Virus record (IMG/VR): IMGVR_UViG_3300021602_000013
Span: 1-36,105 of that record
Length of the DNA stretch: 36,105 nt
Strand: one strand, 5' to 3'
DNA from: a virus
The notes beneath the pieces were generated by a model. That model saw only the letters and a list, made by a program, of their open reading frames with translations, was not told where the DNA came from and made no database searches. Of this stretch, positions 7,382-13,978 are shown piece after piece. Each line of letters opens with the position of its first letter. Within the stretch, counting starts at the first letter, position 1. A program made the translations under genes and the position numbers.

Positions 7382-8074
7382 CTATCTTGCCAATAAATTA
7401 GTTACTGCACCACAATTGCTGAAGTATTCAACTCTGACATACGGGTGAAAACCCTTGATGACATATCCTTTGGTTTCGGAAATGTTTGCCAATGATTCTT
7501 CCACGATAGGATACCAATTGCCATCAACAATCGTGGAACCTTGAATGGTCACATTGCCGTAGTACTCAGTATAATGAGATTGGATACTCAGAATTGGATT
7601 GTCATTAGTGGAAATGACACTGGACCAATATGTCTGGGCGTTTGAATTGGCGTTTGCCACATTGGAGATATTTGGAAATGGTTGTCCAGTAGGTATGGTA
7701 ATCTGATATGACGGCACGAAACTTGGCAGCACAGAATTGACAATGTTCATGTCACCTCTGGCACCGGCATTCTGGTCAACGAACACAGGATAGTCAAATG
7801 ATCCAACTGGAATCTCCAGAGAGTAGAAGCATTTCTGTGCGTCAATTCCTTCAAGGTCAGCGGAAGATAATTCCAACGCTGCGATTCCAGTGGCACCTAA
7901 TTGAATGGTCAACACCTTATCAAGCAGAATCTCAGTGCCATCGGCGTTTAGAATCCGACATGTAATTGATTTACCGGTGATGTCTACCTTTTTCTGCTCC
8001 TGATTCAGGAACTGAAATTGAATTTGATTGTCAACACCACGGTGAAGGGTAAGGGGTTTGGCGTATTGTGGCAT
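7382..8074 (-). CDS. Tail or baseplate protein with BppU-like N-terminus
   Basis: The start chosen is ATG 8074 (MPQYAKPLTLHRGVDN), preceded by GAGG with 6-base spacing; the longer frame back to 8152 would begin within the leader. The N-terminal 100 residues ('LHRGVDNQIQFQFLNQEQKK', 'ITCRILNADGTEILLD') follow the pattern of BppU-like upper-baseplate N-terminal domains: tripartite beta strands with conserved alternating hydrophobics. The C-terminal part has beta strands and ends 'KGFHPYVRVEYFSNCG', then an AVTNLLAR tail. 230 residues. A late promoter upstream fits a virion component. It ends 17 bases before the endonuclease leader. Confidence 0.6.
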   Translation of the reverse strand: MPQYAKPLTLHRGVDNQIQFQFLNQEQKKVDITGKSITCRILNADGTEILLDKVLTIQLGATGIAALELSSADLEGIDAQKCFYSLEIPVGSFDYPVFVDQNAGARGDMNIVNSVLPSFVPSYQITIPTGQPFPNISNVANANSNAQTYWSSVISTNDNPILSIQSHYTEYYGNVTIQGSTIVDGNWYPIVEESLANISETKGYVIKGFHPYVRVEYFSNCGAVTNLLAR

Positions 8075-8156
8075 GTAGGACCTCGGTGAAGTTCCAGATA
8101 TCAGAACGACGATCTGCCTCTGGGTGTATAAAAAGACTTGTGTTGAATACATATGG

Positions 8157-8163
8157 TATTTAG
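8157..8163 (-). promoter_or_regulatory. Late promoter CTAAATA
   Basis: Located about 83 bases upstream of the preferred start 8074. The intervening leader can form a two-tier hairpin (CCAGA with TCTGG, inner CAGA with TCTG). It is back to back with the plus-strand promoter at 8197-8204. Confidence 0.5.
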
Positions 8164-8196
8164 TCGTTCCGGTTTATTCCAAAGATATCCATACCA

Positions 8197-8204
8197 GATA
8201 AATA
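8197..8204 (+). promoter_or_regulatory. Late promoter GATAAATA, near-leaderless
   Basis: It ends 7 bases before ATG 8212, so the standard late start site (8211) is one base before the start codon. No Shine-Dalgarno sequence lies between. Confidence 0.6.
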
Positions 8205-8211
8205 AATCTGT

Positions 8212-8595
8212 ATGACCTCTATTGAACCATTTTTTGAAAGACTGACCACCTCACATCCTTTCATCACAATCGTTTCATACGCCGGTCAGGATTATGTGGG
8301 AATTGTTCAGAATAGGGATGATGTTGTCACCACTATATACGATTACGGTGCCATTATTGATCTGACAGTAAAAGAGAGATTCCTACAGTTAGGTGATATC
8401 TGGTGGTGGGAGAGTAACCGACTGATCCCAATTAACTTATTCCTCAGAGAAGAATGGGCGCAATTCAAGCCGTATATACGAACATTCAACAATAAGAGTT
8501 TGATTATACTACATGGCCCAACTTGCAGCATGAATGAGTTGGCAAAGCGCCGTAGCAAACGAAGATCAATTACGTTGGTCAGACGGCTTCCCTAG
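8212..8595 (+). CDS. Conserved T4-like phage protein, unknown function (127 aa)
   Basis: One of few plus-strand genes. Motifs 'TTSHPFITIVSYAGQDYVG', 'IVQNRDDVVTTIYDYG', 'LGDIWWWESNRLIPIN' and the basic tail 'AKRRSKRRSITLVRRLP' are as I remember from a conserved but unnamed family in T4-like phages of aquatic bacteria. The mRNA is predicted to be nearly leaderless from a late promoter. Its TAG stop (8593-8595) overlaps the TAG stop of the convergent minus-strand gene. Function unknown; an RNA- or DNA-binding tail is possible from charge alone. Confidence 0.7.
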   Translation: MTSIEPFFERLTTSHPFITIVSYAGQDYVGIVQNRDDVVTTIYDYGAIIDLTVKERFLQLGDIWWWESNRLIPINLFLREEWAQFKPYIRTFNNKSLIILHGPTCSMNELAKRRSKRRSITLVRRLP

Positions 8596-9173
8596 AATCC
8601 CCGTTGCTCTTTTATCAGGTTCATATGAACCACAACAAGGTGTGCGTAACTTACGGCGTGACTACGCTTAAACGCATACGCACCGTCAGTATCCTTCTCC
8701 CACACATCGTTCGCCACATCTTTCCAGAACCGTCCAATGAGGTGCTTCTTTGCCGGACGAATTACGGCAAGAAACATTGCCAGACGAGGAATGCTATTGA
8801 TCGGTTCTGGCATCCTGTGGATACTGTAGAAGTGATTGCCAAGGTGAATCAATTGCTCCACTGTTTCTTTATCTTTGAGCATATCCCAATTGGGTTCTCT
8901 CATCAGATATTTCAAATGGGCCTCATCGCGCACATGAGTATACACATGAACATTCAACAGATCCAGTTTGAAGTATCCACGTTCTTCTGCCTTAGCATAA
9001 TCAATTGCTGCCATGTCATTCACTGGATCATATGGCACATCGGTAATATGCACTCCTGAGGAATGTTTTCGTATCGGAGAAACTTCACGCATAGACGCAG
9101 GCACATGCTTGATATGCTCAAGAATCAGACTCCGATCTCCGAAGTCAATGTCTACGTCACCTTGGAATTTCAT
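8592..9173 (-). CDS. Small protein related to DNA polymerase III alpha (family C) segments
   Basis: 193 residues from ATG 9173, which overlaps the stop of the gene before it (ATGA) and has GGAAG 6 bases upstream. Two stretches recall bacterial DnaE: 'GDVDIDFGDR' (about 4-13) is like the palm motif containing the catalytic Asp-x-Asp, and 'FKRSHAVSYAHLVVVHM' (about 168-184) is like the finger motif usually written N-K-S-H-A-x-x-Y. The rest of the polymerase (over 1000 residues normally) is absent, so polymerase activity is unlikely; a derived binding role is inference. Similar short proteins occur in other T4-like phages as far as I recall. Confidence 0.65.
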   Translation of the reverse strand: MKFQGDVDIDFGDRSLILEHIKHVPASMREVSPIRKHSSGVHITDVPYDPVNDMAAIDYAKAEERGYFKLDLLNVHVYTHVRDEAHLKYLMREPNWDMLKDKETVEQLIHLGNHFYSIHRMPEPINSIPRLAMFLAVIRPAKKHLIGRFWKDVANDVWEKDTDGAYAFKRSHAVSYAHLVVVHMNLIKEQRGF

Positions 9174-9412
9174 TTTATCTTCCATGGCAAACAAGGTAGG
9201 CCATTACTCCAGCGATAAGTTGGCACTATTATGGGAGGTGCTTTTATTCCTTGTCCTCGTGCTGCTCTTGGTTTAACCGCAAGCATTGCCTTCCGTTCTA
9301 TCTCTGCTTGTTTTGCCGCTGCCACTTTTGCAACGAATTCTTTTCGTTGATTATCAGTTAATGGCACGTGATCTTTTCTATGCGGCTCCTCAGGAAAAAT
9401 AATATCGTTCAT
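9170..9412 (-). CDS. Small basic protein, unknown (80 aa)
   Basis: MNDIIFPEEPHRKDHVPL, a central Ala/Lys/Glu helix (EFVAKVAAAKQAEIERKAML), then a basic Pro-rich tail. It overlaps both neighbours by ATGA (9409-9412 and 9170-9173), so it is translationally coupled in the exonuclease operon. No recognisable domain. Confidence 0.55.
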   Translation of the reverse strand: MNDIIFPEEPHRKDHVPLTDNQRKEFVAKVAAAKQAEIERKAMLAVKPRAARGQGIKAPPIIVPTYRWSNGLPCLPWKIK

Positions 9413-9951
9413 GTCGAGACCACGCCGGCCTTGATCAACTTCTGATATGCTTTTTGTACTATAAATGCCTGACGCGCGGCATCCTCCACTGCTTTGTGAG
9501 TGGTGACGTATCCGCCGTCTCTGAGTGACACACCGGTGATATCAAACAGAGTACGGGTGTCCCGTACTGTGCTGAACTTCCACGGCTCGTTCATACCAAG
9601 CGATTGCCAGCATGTTTCCATGAGCACCACATCAAATGAGGCACCATGACTCCAGACATTATTCTGGTTCCAGCAGAACTTGTATAGTTTCTCCATGGCT
9701 TCTTTGAACGGAATACGATCACGATCAGAGAAGGCTTCCTCTTGGGCTGATTCGCTCTGAGTTGACCACCATTGAAGGGTGCCCTCATCAACCGTTCGTC
9801 CAAGGGCTTCTTGATCTTCCATTGTCGGTCGCAGTTCCAGACGGTCAATGATTCCTGTCCCCTTAGGGTCAAACTTCACCGCTCCAATTGTCAGTATTAC
9901 TGCTGTTGATTTTATTCCGATTGTTTCACAATCTATCATAAGGTGGGCCAT
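9409..9951 (-). CDS. DnaQ-like 3'-5' exonuclease (RNase H fold)
   Basis: 180 residues from ATG 9951. The exonuclease motifs are present: Exo I 'MIDCETIGI' (about 5-13), Exo II 'WSHGASFDVVLMETCW' (about 101-116), and Exo III as 'THKAVEDAARQA' with the His and Asp. 'LTIGAVKFDP' is the usual strand after Exo I. This size and motif spacing fit the phage and exonuclease VIII-type group that degrades DNA ends or trims RNA/DNA. The start overlaps the TAA of the preceding gene (TAATG), which decides against the longer frame to 10020. Confidence 0.85.
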   Translation of the reverse strand: MAHLMIDCETIGIKSTAVILTIGAVKFDPKGTGIIDRLELRPTMEDQEALGRTVDEGTLQWWSTQSESAQEEAFSDRDRIPFKEAMEKLYKFCWNQNNVWSHGASFDVVLMETCWQSLGMNEPWKFSTVRDTRTLFDITGVSLRDGGYVTTHKAVEDAARQAFIVQKAYQKLIKAGVVST

Positions 9952-10175
9952 TATATTGCTTTCTTTTGTCGTGTTAGTGGGGCTTCTCGTCTGGGCATGC
10001 CGCATCGGGCACAATAGCATTGTGCGAATGATACTCTGCCGCGTTCATATTCTTCTTCAAACAATTCCCAATTTGTCCATTGATGCCAGTTCATTCTGCA
10101 TTTCCAAGATTGAACCGGCTCTAAGTCCTTAAGAGTACGCCATGCGTTAAGTTTGGTGTGCTTTTCTGTTTTCAT
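9951..10175 (-). CDS. Small Cys-rich putative zinc-binding protein (74 aa)
   Basis: MKTEKHTKLNAWRTLKDLE, then 'WKCRMNWHQWTNWE', acidic residues and 'QCYCARCGMPRRE'. The Cys/His set (C..H..C-x-C-x2-C) suggests a zinc site. The start at 10175 overlaps the stop of the previous gene (ATGA). A sigma70-like promoter inside the upstream gene (10224-10252) can transcribe it separately from the array. Confidence 0.6.
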   Translation of the reverse strand: MKTEKHTKLNAWRTLKDLEPVQSWKCRMNWHQWTNWELFEEEYERGRVSFAQCYCARCGMPRREAPLTRQKKAI

Positions 10176-10360
10176 TCTTTCCACATTTCATACATTGTTT
10201 GGAGCTTCGGTTCCCATATGTCTATTATAACATTTCCTGAGTGAAAAGTAAAGTCCCATCCTTCACCGCGGGTCCCTAAATTTCTACGAAGCCATTTCAC
10301 AAAGGTAACCGGGTCATCATGACCTTTGGCTTTGGTGTTATAGTAGTAATACTTTTTCAT
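10172..10360 (-). CDS. Array gene 23 (3' end): diverged LRW-family relative
   Basis: 62 residues starting MKKYYYYNTKAKGHDDP. The helix 'FVKWLRRNLGTRGEGW' (about 20-35) matches the Trp-containing helix and Gly turn of the other members, but the C-terminus is 'LQTMYEMWKE' instead of L-R-W. ATG 10360 overlaps the TGA of gene 22 with AGGTGG upstream. The -10 of an internal promoter (10224-10229) lies within it. Confidence 0.65.
   Translation of the reverse strand: MKKYYYYNTKAKGHDDPVTFVKWLRRNLGTRGEGWDFTFHSGNVIIDIWEPKLQTMYEMWKE
10224..10252 (-). promoter_or_regulatory. Sigma70-like promoter inside array gene 23
   Basis: TTTACT (10247-10252), 17 bp, TATAAT (10224-10229). It would serve the zinc protein, DnaQ-like exonuclease and genes beyond. 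Confidence 0.5.
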
Positions 10361-10608
10361 GCCCACCTCAATAGAAAGTGAGTGGCGTCATGTGGATTCT
10401 CAAACCACCAAGAGTCTACACCGTAGTAGTGATAAAACTTCCCGGTGCTGGCTTGTAGCTGACACCAACGCTTCAGATCCGCATAGGGAAGACGCTCATT
10501 GAAGATGGCGAAGTCGGCGTTTGGTATCCACCGCGCCTTCTGCAACGGGTGATTCACTTTTGTCCAGCATCGCTTTCGTATCTCTTTATCTTTGTTCCAG
10601 AACTTCAT
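10357..10608 (-). CDS. Array gene 22: LRW-family protein (83 aa)
   Basis: Begins MKFWNKDKEIRKRCWTKV and ends 'WWFENPHDATHFLLRWA'. It is the clear sister of array gene 15 (11997-12260): the first 18 residues align (MKFWNKxxExRxRxWTxV), 'GKFY' is shared in the middle, and the C-terminus aligns too. This shows duplication within the array with other members in between. 'DLKRWCQLQASTGK' (about 44-57) is the Trp-Cys helix. The start has AGGTGGGT before ATG. Confidence 0.75.
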   Translation of the reverse strand: MKFWNKDKEIRKRCWTKVNHPLQKARWIPNADFAIFNERLPYADLKRWCQLQASTGKFYHYYGVDSWWFENPHDATHFLLRWA

Positions 10609-10814
10609 ACCCACCTCAATGCAAACCAAGCGGCATCTTTTTCTATGGCAAAATACCATACATCATAGTTAAAGAAGTACTTCATGCACCATGGTTTACT
10701 CTCAGTAACTTGGTCTCGTTCCATGGCCGGTGTTCCAATATTGGTCCGGCACCATTTCTTGATTTCGTTTATTTTTTCAAAGGACGAACATAATGTTACT
10801 TGTTGTTGAATCAT
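10605..10814 (-). CDS. Array gene 21: LRW-family protein (69 aa)
   Basis: MIQQQVTLCSSFEK, Trp-Cys helix 'IKKWCRTNIGTP' (about 18-29), aromatic strand 'MKYFFNYDVWYFAIE', C-terminal 'KDAAWFALRWV'. A compact full-length example of the shared domain. It ends R-W-V-stop because the junction reads AGGTGGGTATGA. Confidence 0.75.
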   Translation of the reverse strand: MIQQQVTLCSSFEKINEIKKWCRTNIGTPAMERDQVTESKPWCMKYFFNYDVWYFAIEKDAAWFALRWV

Positions 10815-11035
10815 GCCCACCTCAATAGGAACCATGCTAAATGTTCCTGCTCTTTGAAATAGAAAGTGGTGTATCCAAAACTGGCATCAATAGTCCAGGC
10901 TAAATCATGCTCTTTCCAAACGTTCGGATTCCATTCTATCCATTTGCCCAGTCCGATATGTTCGCGGCACCAATCCACCATCTCTTGATGTTGATGATAT
11001 TGTCCTCGACCAATGGTTACTTGATGCACGGTCAT
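10811..11035 (-). CDS. Array gene 20: LRW-family protein (74 aa)
   Basis: MTVHQVTIGRGQYHQH, helix 'EMVDWCREHIGLGKW' (about 18-32), strand 'GYTTFYFKEQ', C-terminal 'EHLAWFLLRWA'. Start after AGGTGGTC. Complete version of the family layout. Confidence 0.75.
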   Translation of the reverse strand: MTVHQVTIGRGQYHQHQEMVDWCREHIGLGKWIEWNPNVWKEHDLAWTIDASFGYTTFYFKEQEHLAWFLLRWA

Positions 11036-11196
11036 GACCACCTCAATACAAACCAAGCATAATCTTTCCGGTCCATAAAAATAAAAACTTTATTATATTG
11101 AACCCAGTTCGAGGGGCAATGCACCTGTGCCCAACGATACATCTCACCGTTAAGATACCAATTGCTTTTGTTCAACTTAAACCGATATCGTTTCAT
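11032..11196 (-). CDS. Array gene 19: short LRW-family protein (54 aa)
   Basis: A gene of only 54 codons: MKRYRFKLNKSNWYLN, 'GEMYRWAQVHCPSNW', 'KVFIFMDRKDYAWFVLRWS'. The Trp-Cys of the helix is replaced by Trp-Ala with a Cys three residues later. AGGTGGGC precedes ATG 11196 and its own end supplies AGGTGGTC to gene 20. It is the shortest member and probably close to the minimum domain. Confidence 0.75.
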   Translation of the reverse strand: MKRYRFKLNKSNWYLNGEMYRWAQVHCPSNWVQYNKVFIFMDRKDYAWFVLRWS

Positions 11197-11603
11197 GCCC
11201 ACCTCAGAGTAAACAGCACGTAATCTCTTTCGTCACGGAAGCGGAAACGATCATTGATCATATACCAGCGACACCAGGCATCTGGATAATCAGGCTGAGG
11301 GCCGAATTGTGCCACACACCAACTGAATTGTTCTCTGTTATATCTCATGAACGGCCACGGCGAAGAATGATCTATGGCCCTGTCAGCCTCGTACCATTTC
11401 GCCCGGGAGAATTTGTATTTAGATTTCGGCCTGTACCCTGCACTTATGGTGAATATCTCGTCCACCGGTCCGGTCATTGGCTGAACGCCGATGATCTGTT
11501 GAGCGATAGTATTCGGCCATATATGGAGAATTATCGGCAGCAGTGCCTTTTGCGCTGAGGCAAATATAGATTTTACCAATGCCGGATCGTGTTTAGTAAT
11601 CAT
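11193..11603 (-). CDS. Array gene 18: extended LRW-family protein (136 aa)
   Basis: The N-terminal 75 residues are an extra segment (MITKHDPALVKSIFASAQ and following) not seen in most members. The family domain follows: 'QFSWCVAQFGPQPDYP' (about 92-107) and 'RFRFRDERDYVLFTLRWA' at the end. The start ATG 11603 overlaps the TGA of gene 17, but that junction lacks AGGTGG, so its translation must use another ribosome site or coupling alone. Confidence 0.7.
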   Translation of the reverse strand: MITKHDPALVKSIFASAQKALLPIILHIWPNTIAQQIIGVQPMTGPVDEIFTISAGYRPKSKYKFSRAKWYEADRAIDHSSPWPFMRYNREQFSWCVAQFGPQPDYPDAWCRWYMINDRFRFRDERDYVLFTLRWA

Positions 11604-11833
11604 AAGCAGTTAAGGATAAACCATGTTGCTTCTTTGCCGTTTTTGAAGAAAATCACATCACCTTTATTAAGCAGAAACACCCAATAGACATCTTCTTTTG
11701 AGATACCCGAGTCATAAAGCCATTGCTCATATGAAGCAATAGAGCGGTCCTCGGGAATCGTCACCGGTGTCCAACCTGATACCTGGTACATGGCATCATG
11801 ACAATTTTCCAGAAATCCAATAGATTCAATCAT
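11600..11833 (-). CDS. Array gene 17: member with lost LRW ending (77 aa)
   Basis: MIESIGFLENCHDAMYQV, a middle part 'SYEQWLYDSGISKEDVYW' and C-terminal 'KNGKEATWFILNCL'. The usual R-W codons AGG TGG have become AAC TGC, which removes both the protein motif and the downstream ribosome site. Start after AGGTGGTC at 11833. Confidence 0.7.
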   Translation of the reverse strand: MIESIGFLENCHDAMYQVSGWTPVTIPEDRSIASYEQWLYDSGISKEDVYWVFLLNKGDVIFFKNGKEATWFILNCL

Positions 11834-12000
11834 GACCACCTCAACATAAACCAAGCATAATCTTTTTCGTCATTGATTCTGATTCGATACGGCACTGAGA
11901 AGAAAGAGTGCGGATCTGTCACATACTCAATGATGTCATATACTATTTTATTCTCTGCAAGCCATTCTAATTCCCGGCGACGAATAGTGAGAATCTTCAT
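11830..12000 (-). CDS. Array gene 16: short LRW-family protein (56 aa)
   Basis: MKILTIRRRELEWLAENK, then 'YDIIEYVTDPHSFFSVPY' and 'RIRINDEKDYAWFMLRWS'. The Trp-Cys helix is only loosely kept ('LEWLAENK'). The last 10 residues are close to those of gene 19 (KDYAWF-LRWS). Confidence 0.7.
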   Translation of the reverse strand: MKILTIRRRELEWLAENKIVYDIIEYVTDPHSFFSVPYRIRINDEKDYAWFMLRWS

Positions 12001-12260
12001 GACCACCTCAATAAAAACCACGTGGCATCAGCCGCGTTTTCAAACCAAATCTCTTTGTTCAGTATCATCATATAGAACTTTCCTTTACCCGGAGTATGTT
12101 GTAACTCTCGTTTCATTTTCTCAAACGGCCCGCGTTGATACCATCCGGCAAACGGTGTGACCCCAGGTGGATACATCTTATCTGCGTCGGTATCCCGAGG
12201 TAGTTCCACCATAGTCCAGTGTCGCCGTCTGACTTCAGGGTGCTTGTTCCAGAACTTCAT
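11997..12260 (-). CDS. Array gene 15: LRW-family protein, sister of gene 22 (87 aa)
   Basis: MKFWNKHPEVRRRHWTMVEL at the start and 'EIWFENAADATWFLLRWS' at the end. The start pairs with gene 22. The end is also nearly identical to gene 14 ('WFFENAADAAWFILRWK'), also at DNA level, which suggests local conversion or a recent duplication of 3' ends. Its start is preceded by AGGTGGAA... in the CTTAGG context of gene 14. Confidence 0.75.
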   Translation of the reverse strand: MKFWNKHPEVRRRHWTMVELPRDTDADKMYPPGVTPFAGWYQRGPFEKMKRELQHTPGKGKFYMMILNKEIWFENAADATWFLLRWS

Positions 12261-12565
12261 TTCCACCTTAGGATAAACCATGCGGCATCAGCGGCGTTTT
12301 CAAAAAACCAGTGACCGTTATAACTACGATGACTTCCTTTGATATTTTCAGCGAACCATTTGTCAACGATACCTGGATCATTTGACCGAGTGGTTAACAC
12401 CGCATCAACCGCTGTCCAACCTGAACTGATCAGAATAGCCGATAATATTCCCCAATCAATATCTTCCTGTATCAACTTGGACATTGAATCAAGCAGTTCT
12501 TGATCGTATTCTATGTCACCACTGGATGTCTCGCAGGTCCAATTTGCGCTTAGTGTTCGCATCAT
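12257..12565 (-). CDS. Array gene 14: LRW-family protein (102 aa)
   Basis: Starts MMRTLSANWTCETSSGDI. Contains 'DIDWGILSAILISSGWTA', helix 'GIVDKWFAENIKGSHR' (about 67-82) and 'WFFENAADAAWFILRWK'. Longer N-terminal part than most. The junction reads AGGTGGAAATGATG, giving two possible adjacent start codons (12565 or 12562). Confidence 0.7.
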   Translation of the reverse strand: MMRTLSANWTCETSSGDIEYDQELLDSMSKLIQEDIDWGILSAILISSGWTAVDAVLTTRSNDPGIVDKWFAENIKGSHRSYNGHWFFENAADAAWFILRWK

Positions 12566-12771
12566 TTCCACCTCAGTATAAACATCATGGCGTCCTTCTC
12601 ATGTTTGAAATGCCAGTTGTATCCGCCGGTGATGTGGCCGGCCCAGAAACACATCCAGATTCCGTCATGATTATCTGTCACGCTCCATCTTGGTCCGAAG
12701 TTTTCAATACACCACTTCGTCGCGGCGTAATCAAGTCGGGTCGTTACTACTTTGTATGCGAAACCTTTCAT
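12562..12771 (-). CDS. Array gene 13: LRW-family protein (69 aa)
   Basis: MKGFAYKVVTTRLDYAATKW; helix 'ATKWCIENFGPRWS' (about 17-30), 'IWMCFWAGHI', 'NWHFKHEKDAMMFILRWK'. A textbook member: WC helix, F-G-P turn, aromatic strand and C-terminal motif all present. The start follows AGGTGGTC. Confidence 0.75.
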   Translation of the reverse strand: MKGFAYKVVTTRLDYAATKWCIENFGPRWSVTDNHDGIWMCFWAGHITGGYNWHFKHEKDAMMFILRWK

Positions 12772-12980
12772 GACCACCTTAGCAGACACATCATGTAATC
12801 TCTTTCTTCTTTGAAGTAGTATCCGCGAAATGATGTACACCATTGGCCTTCGTCAGAGTTTTCAATTGGGATATCGCCGTACTTTTCCACGCACCATATA
12901 TAAATCTCATCATCGTCGTTGATGAATGGAGTGCTGTGATAAAAGTACGGAAATATTTCCAGAACCCGTTTGTGATTCAT
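12768..12980 (-). CDS. Array gene 12: LRW-family protein (70 aa)
   Basis: MNHKRVLEIFPYFYHSTP, 'EIYIWCVEKYGDIPIE' (about 25-40), 'CTSFRGYYFKEERDYMMCLLRWS'. Its own start at 12980 overlaps the stop of gene 11, where AGGTGG is absent, so initiation there is weak or coupled. Confidence 0.7.
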   Translation of the reverse strand: MNHKRVLEIFPYFYHSTPFINDDDEIYIWCVEKYGDIPIENSDEGQWCTSFRGYYFKEERDYMMCLLRWS

Positions 12981-13159
12981 GTCTGCGACAGAATAAACCA
13001 TACACGATTTTTGTCGTCGTCAAATTCAAAGCGACCATTCCCAACATACCACCAGGATCCGTCTGGCAGATTCTGTTCACACCATAGATAAGCCCGATCC
13101 ATCTTGTCTATCAGATACTCAATTCGGGCGGCATACATTTTCATGTCAACAATGTTCAT
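12977..13159 (-). CDS. Array gene 11: member with altered ending (60 aa)
   Basis: MNIVDMKMYAARIEYL, 'RAYLWCEQNLPDGSWW' (about 22-37), 'GRFEFDDDKNRVWFILSQT'. The usual L-R-W-S is L-S-Q-T, so the junction to gene 12 has no AGGTGG. The rest of the domain is intact, which makes it a useful comparison with gene 17. Confidence 0.7.
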   Translation of the reverse strand: MNIVDMKMYAARIEYLIDKMDRAYLWCEQNLPDGSWWYVGNGRFEFDDDKNRVWFILSQT

Positions 13160-13554
13160 GACCACCTCAGTCCAAACCACATACAATCTTGCTCGTTCTT
13201 GAACGCCACAAACAGAATATCACTGCCGCCTAACTCATTGATGACCCAGTCTCCCCAGTGATCTTTAATCACGCGATGAAAGTCGTCACGCCATTTGTCC
13301 TGGCAATTCTCTCGGAGCCACTTCTTCATCACTTCCAGTCCGATTTCCCATCCGCCGAACTCTGCCCAGAACTCTGCTGAATACTGAAGTTCATACAGAA
13401 ACGGGTAGCCCGGATACATATCTTTCACTCTGCCGGCGCGGAAGTTTGTGCCGTCGTCAAACGCCCGATCATACTGCGCTTCGGTATAGCCCATCCGCTT
13501 CAGCCGGTTGGCATGAGCAATTGACTGTATTTTCTGTTTGATTGTGGTAATCAT
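13156..13554 (-). CDS. Array gene 10: first gene of the second block, extended LRW-family protein (132 aa)
   Basis: MITTIKQKIQSIAHANRLKR, 'GYTEAQYDRAFDDGTN', then helix 'VMKKWLRENCQDKW' (about 75-88) and 'VAFKNEQDCMWFGLRWS'. It is read from its own sigma70-like promoter with the predicted +1 on the A of ATG 13554, so the mRNA would be leaderless. It starts the 13.5-10.2 kb part of the array. Confidence 0.75.
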   Translation of the reverse strand: MITTIKQKIQSIAHANRLKRMGYTEAQYDRAFDDGTNFRAGRVKDMYPGYPFLYELQYSAEFWAEFGGWEIGLEVMKKWLRENCQDKWRDDFHRVIKDHWGDWVINELGGSDILFVAFKNEQDCMWFGLRWS

Positions 13555-13560
13555 CTTGCT

Positions 13561-13589
13561 ATTATATCACACCGTGGATTATCAGACAA
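13561..13589 (-). promoter_or_regulatory. Sigma70-like promoter of the second array block
   Basis: TTGTCT (13584-13589), 17 bp, TATAAT (13561-13566). Six bases separate the -10 from ATG 13554. Confidence 0.65.
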
Positions 13590-13591
13590 GA

Positions 13592-13978
13592 TCAACGGTT
13601 AAGTATTGCCCACATATCAAGTTTTTGGCGCATCTGTTCTTCGCTCTTATTTGCTTCCCAAACTCGTTCTCGGGCATCGCGGACCTCTGCCCGTTGTCTG
13701 GTCATCTCATCCGAAAGGCCCTTGAGCATATCATAAACGGTCCGAGCTTTTAGTTCTTCTATTTGTCGTTGAAGTTCTGCGTTGTCATCCTGAAGCACTT
13801 CAATCTCGCTGTCTTGATTCCGGAAGATGTCTTCCACATCTTCCGGACTTTTGAGTGGGAAGATGAGCTTCCACTCTACTAACTCTTTGACCATTGTCAG
13901 CAGCCGTTTAACATCTGGTCCGGGATTTGCCAGCCAGAGTTCCGTGCAAAATTCGTCGTCAGTTAGGTTGTTCATCAT
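13592..13978 (-). CDS. Array gene 9: coiled-coil protein (128 aa)
   Basis: MMNNLTDDEFCTELWL, then a long heptad-like stretch (about 55-120) rich in Glu, Arg, Gln and Leu ('EVLQDDNAELQRQIEELKAR'). It ends 'KLDMWAILNR' and has no L-R-W motif. It overlaps gene 8 by 20 bases. Not a clear relative of the array family; possibly a cargo gene between the two array blocks. No function recognised. Confidence 0.65.
   Translation of the reverse strand: MMNNLTDDEFCTELWLANPGPDVKRLLTMVKELVEWKLIFPLKSPEDVEDIFRNQDSEIEVLQDDNAELQRQIEELKARTVYDMLKGLSDEMTRQRAEVRDARERVWEANKSEEQMRQKLDMWAILNR

Noticed and set aside
8075-8152. Longer N-terminus (26 residues) for the BppU-like protein
   Set aside because: The long start lies 4 bases from the late promoter, and the internal ATG 8074 has GAGG at good spacing and the expected family N-terminus.
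11092-11119. TATAAT with TTGCCC at 16-bp spacing inside array gene 19
   Set aside because: Weak -35 and short spacer within coding sequence; could be a minor internal promoter but is not supported enough to list.
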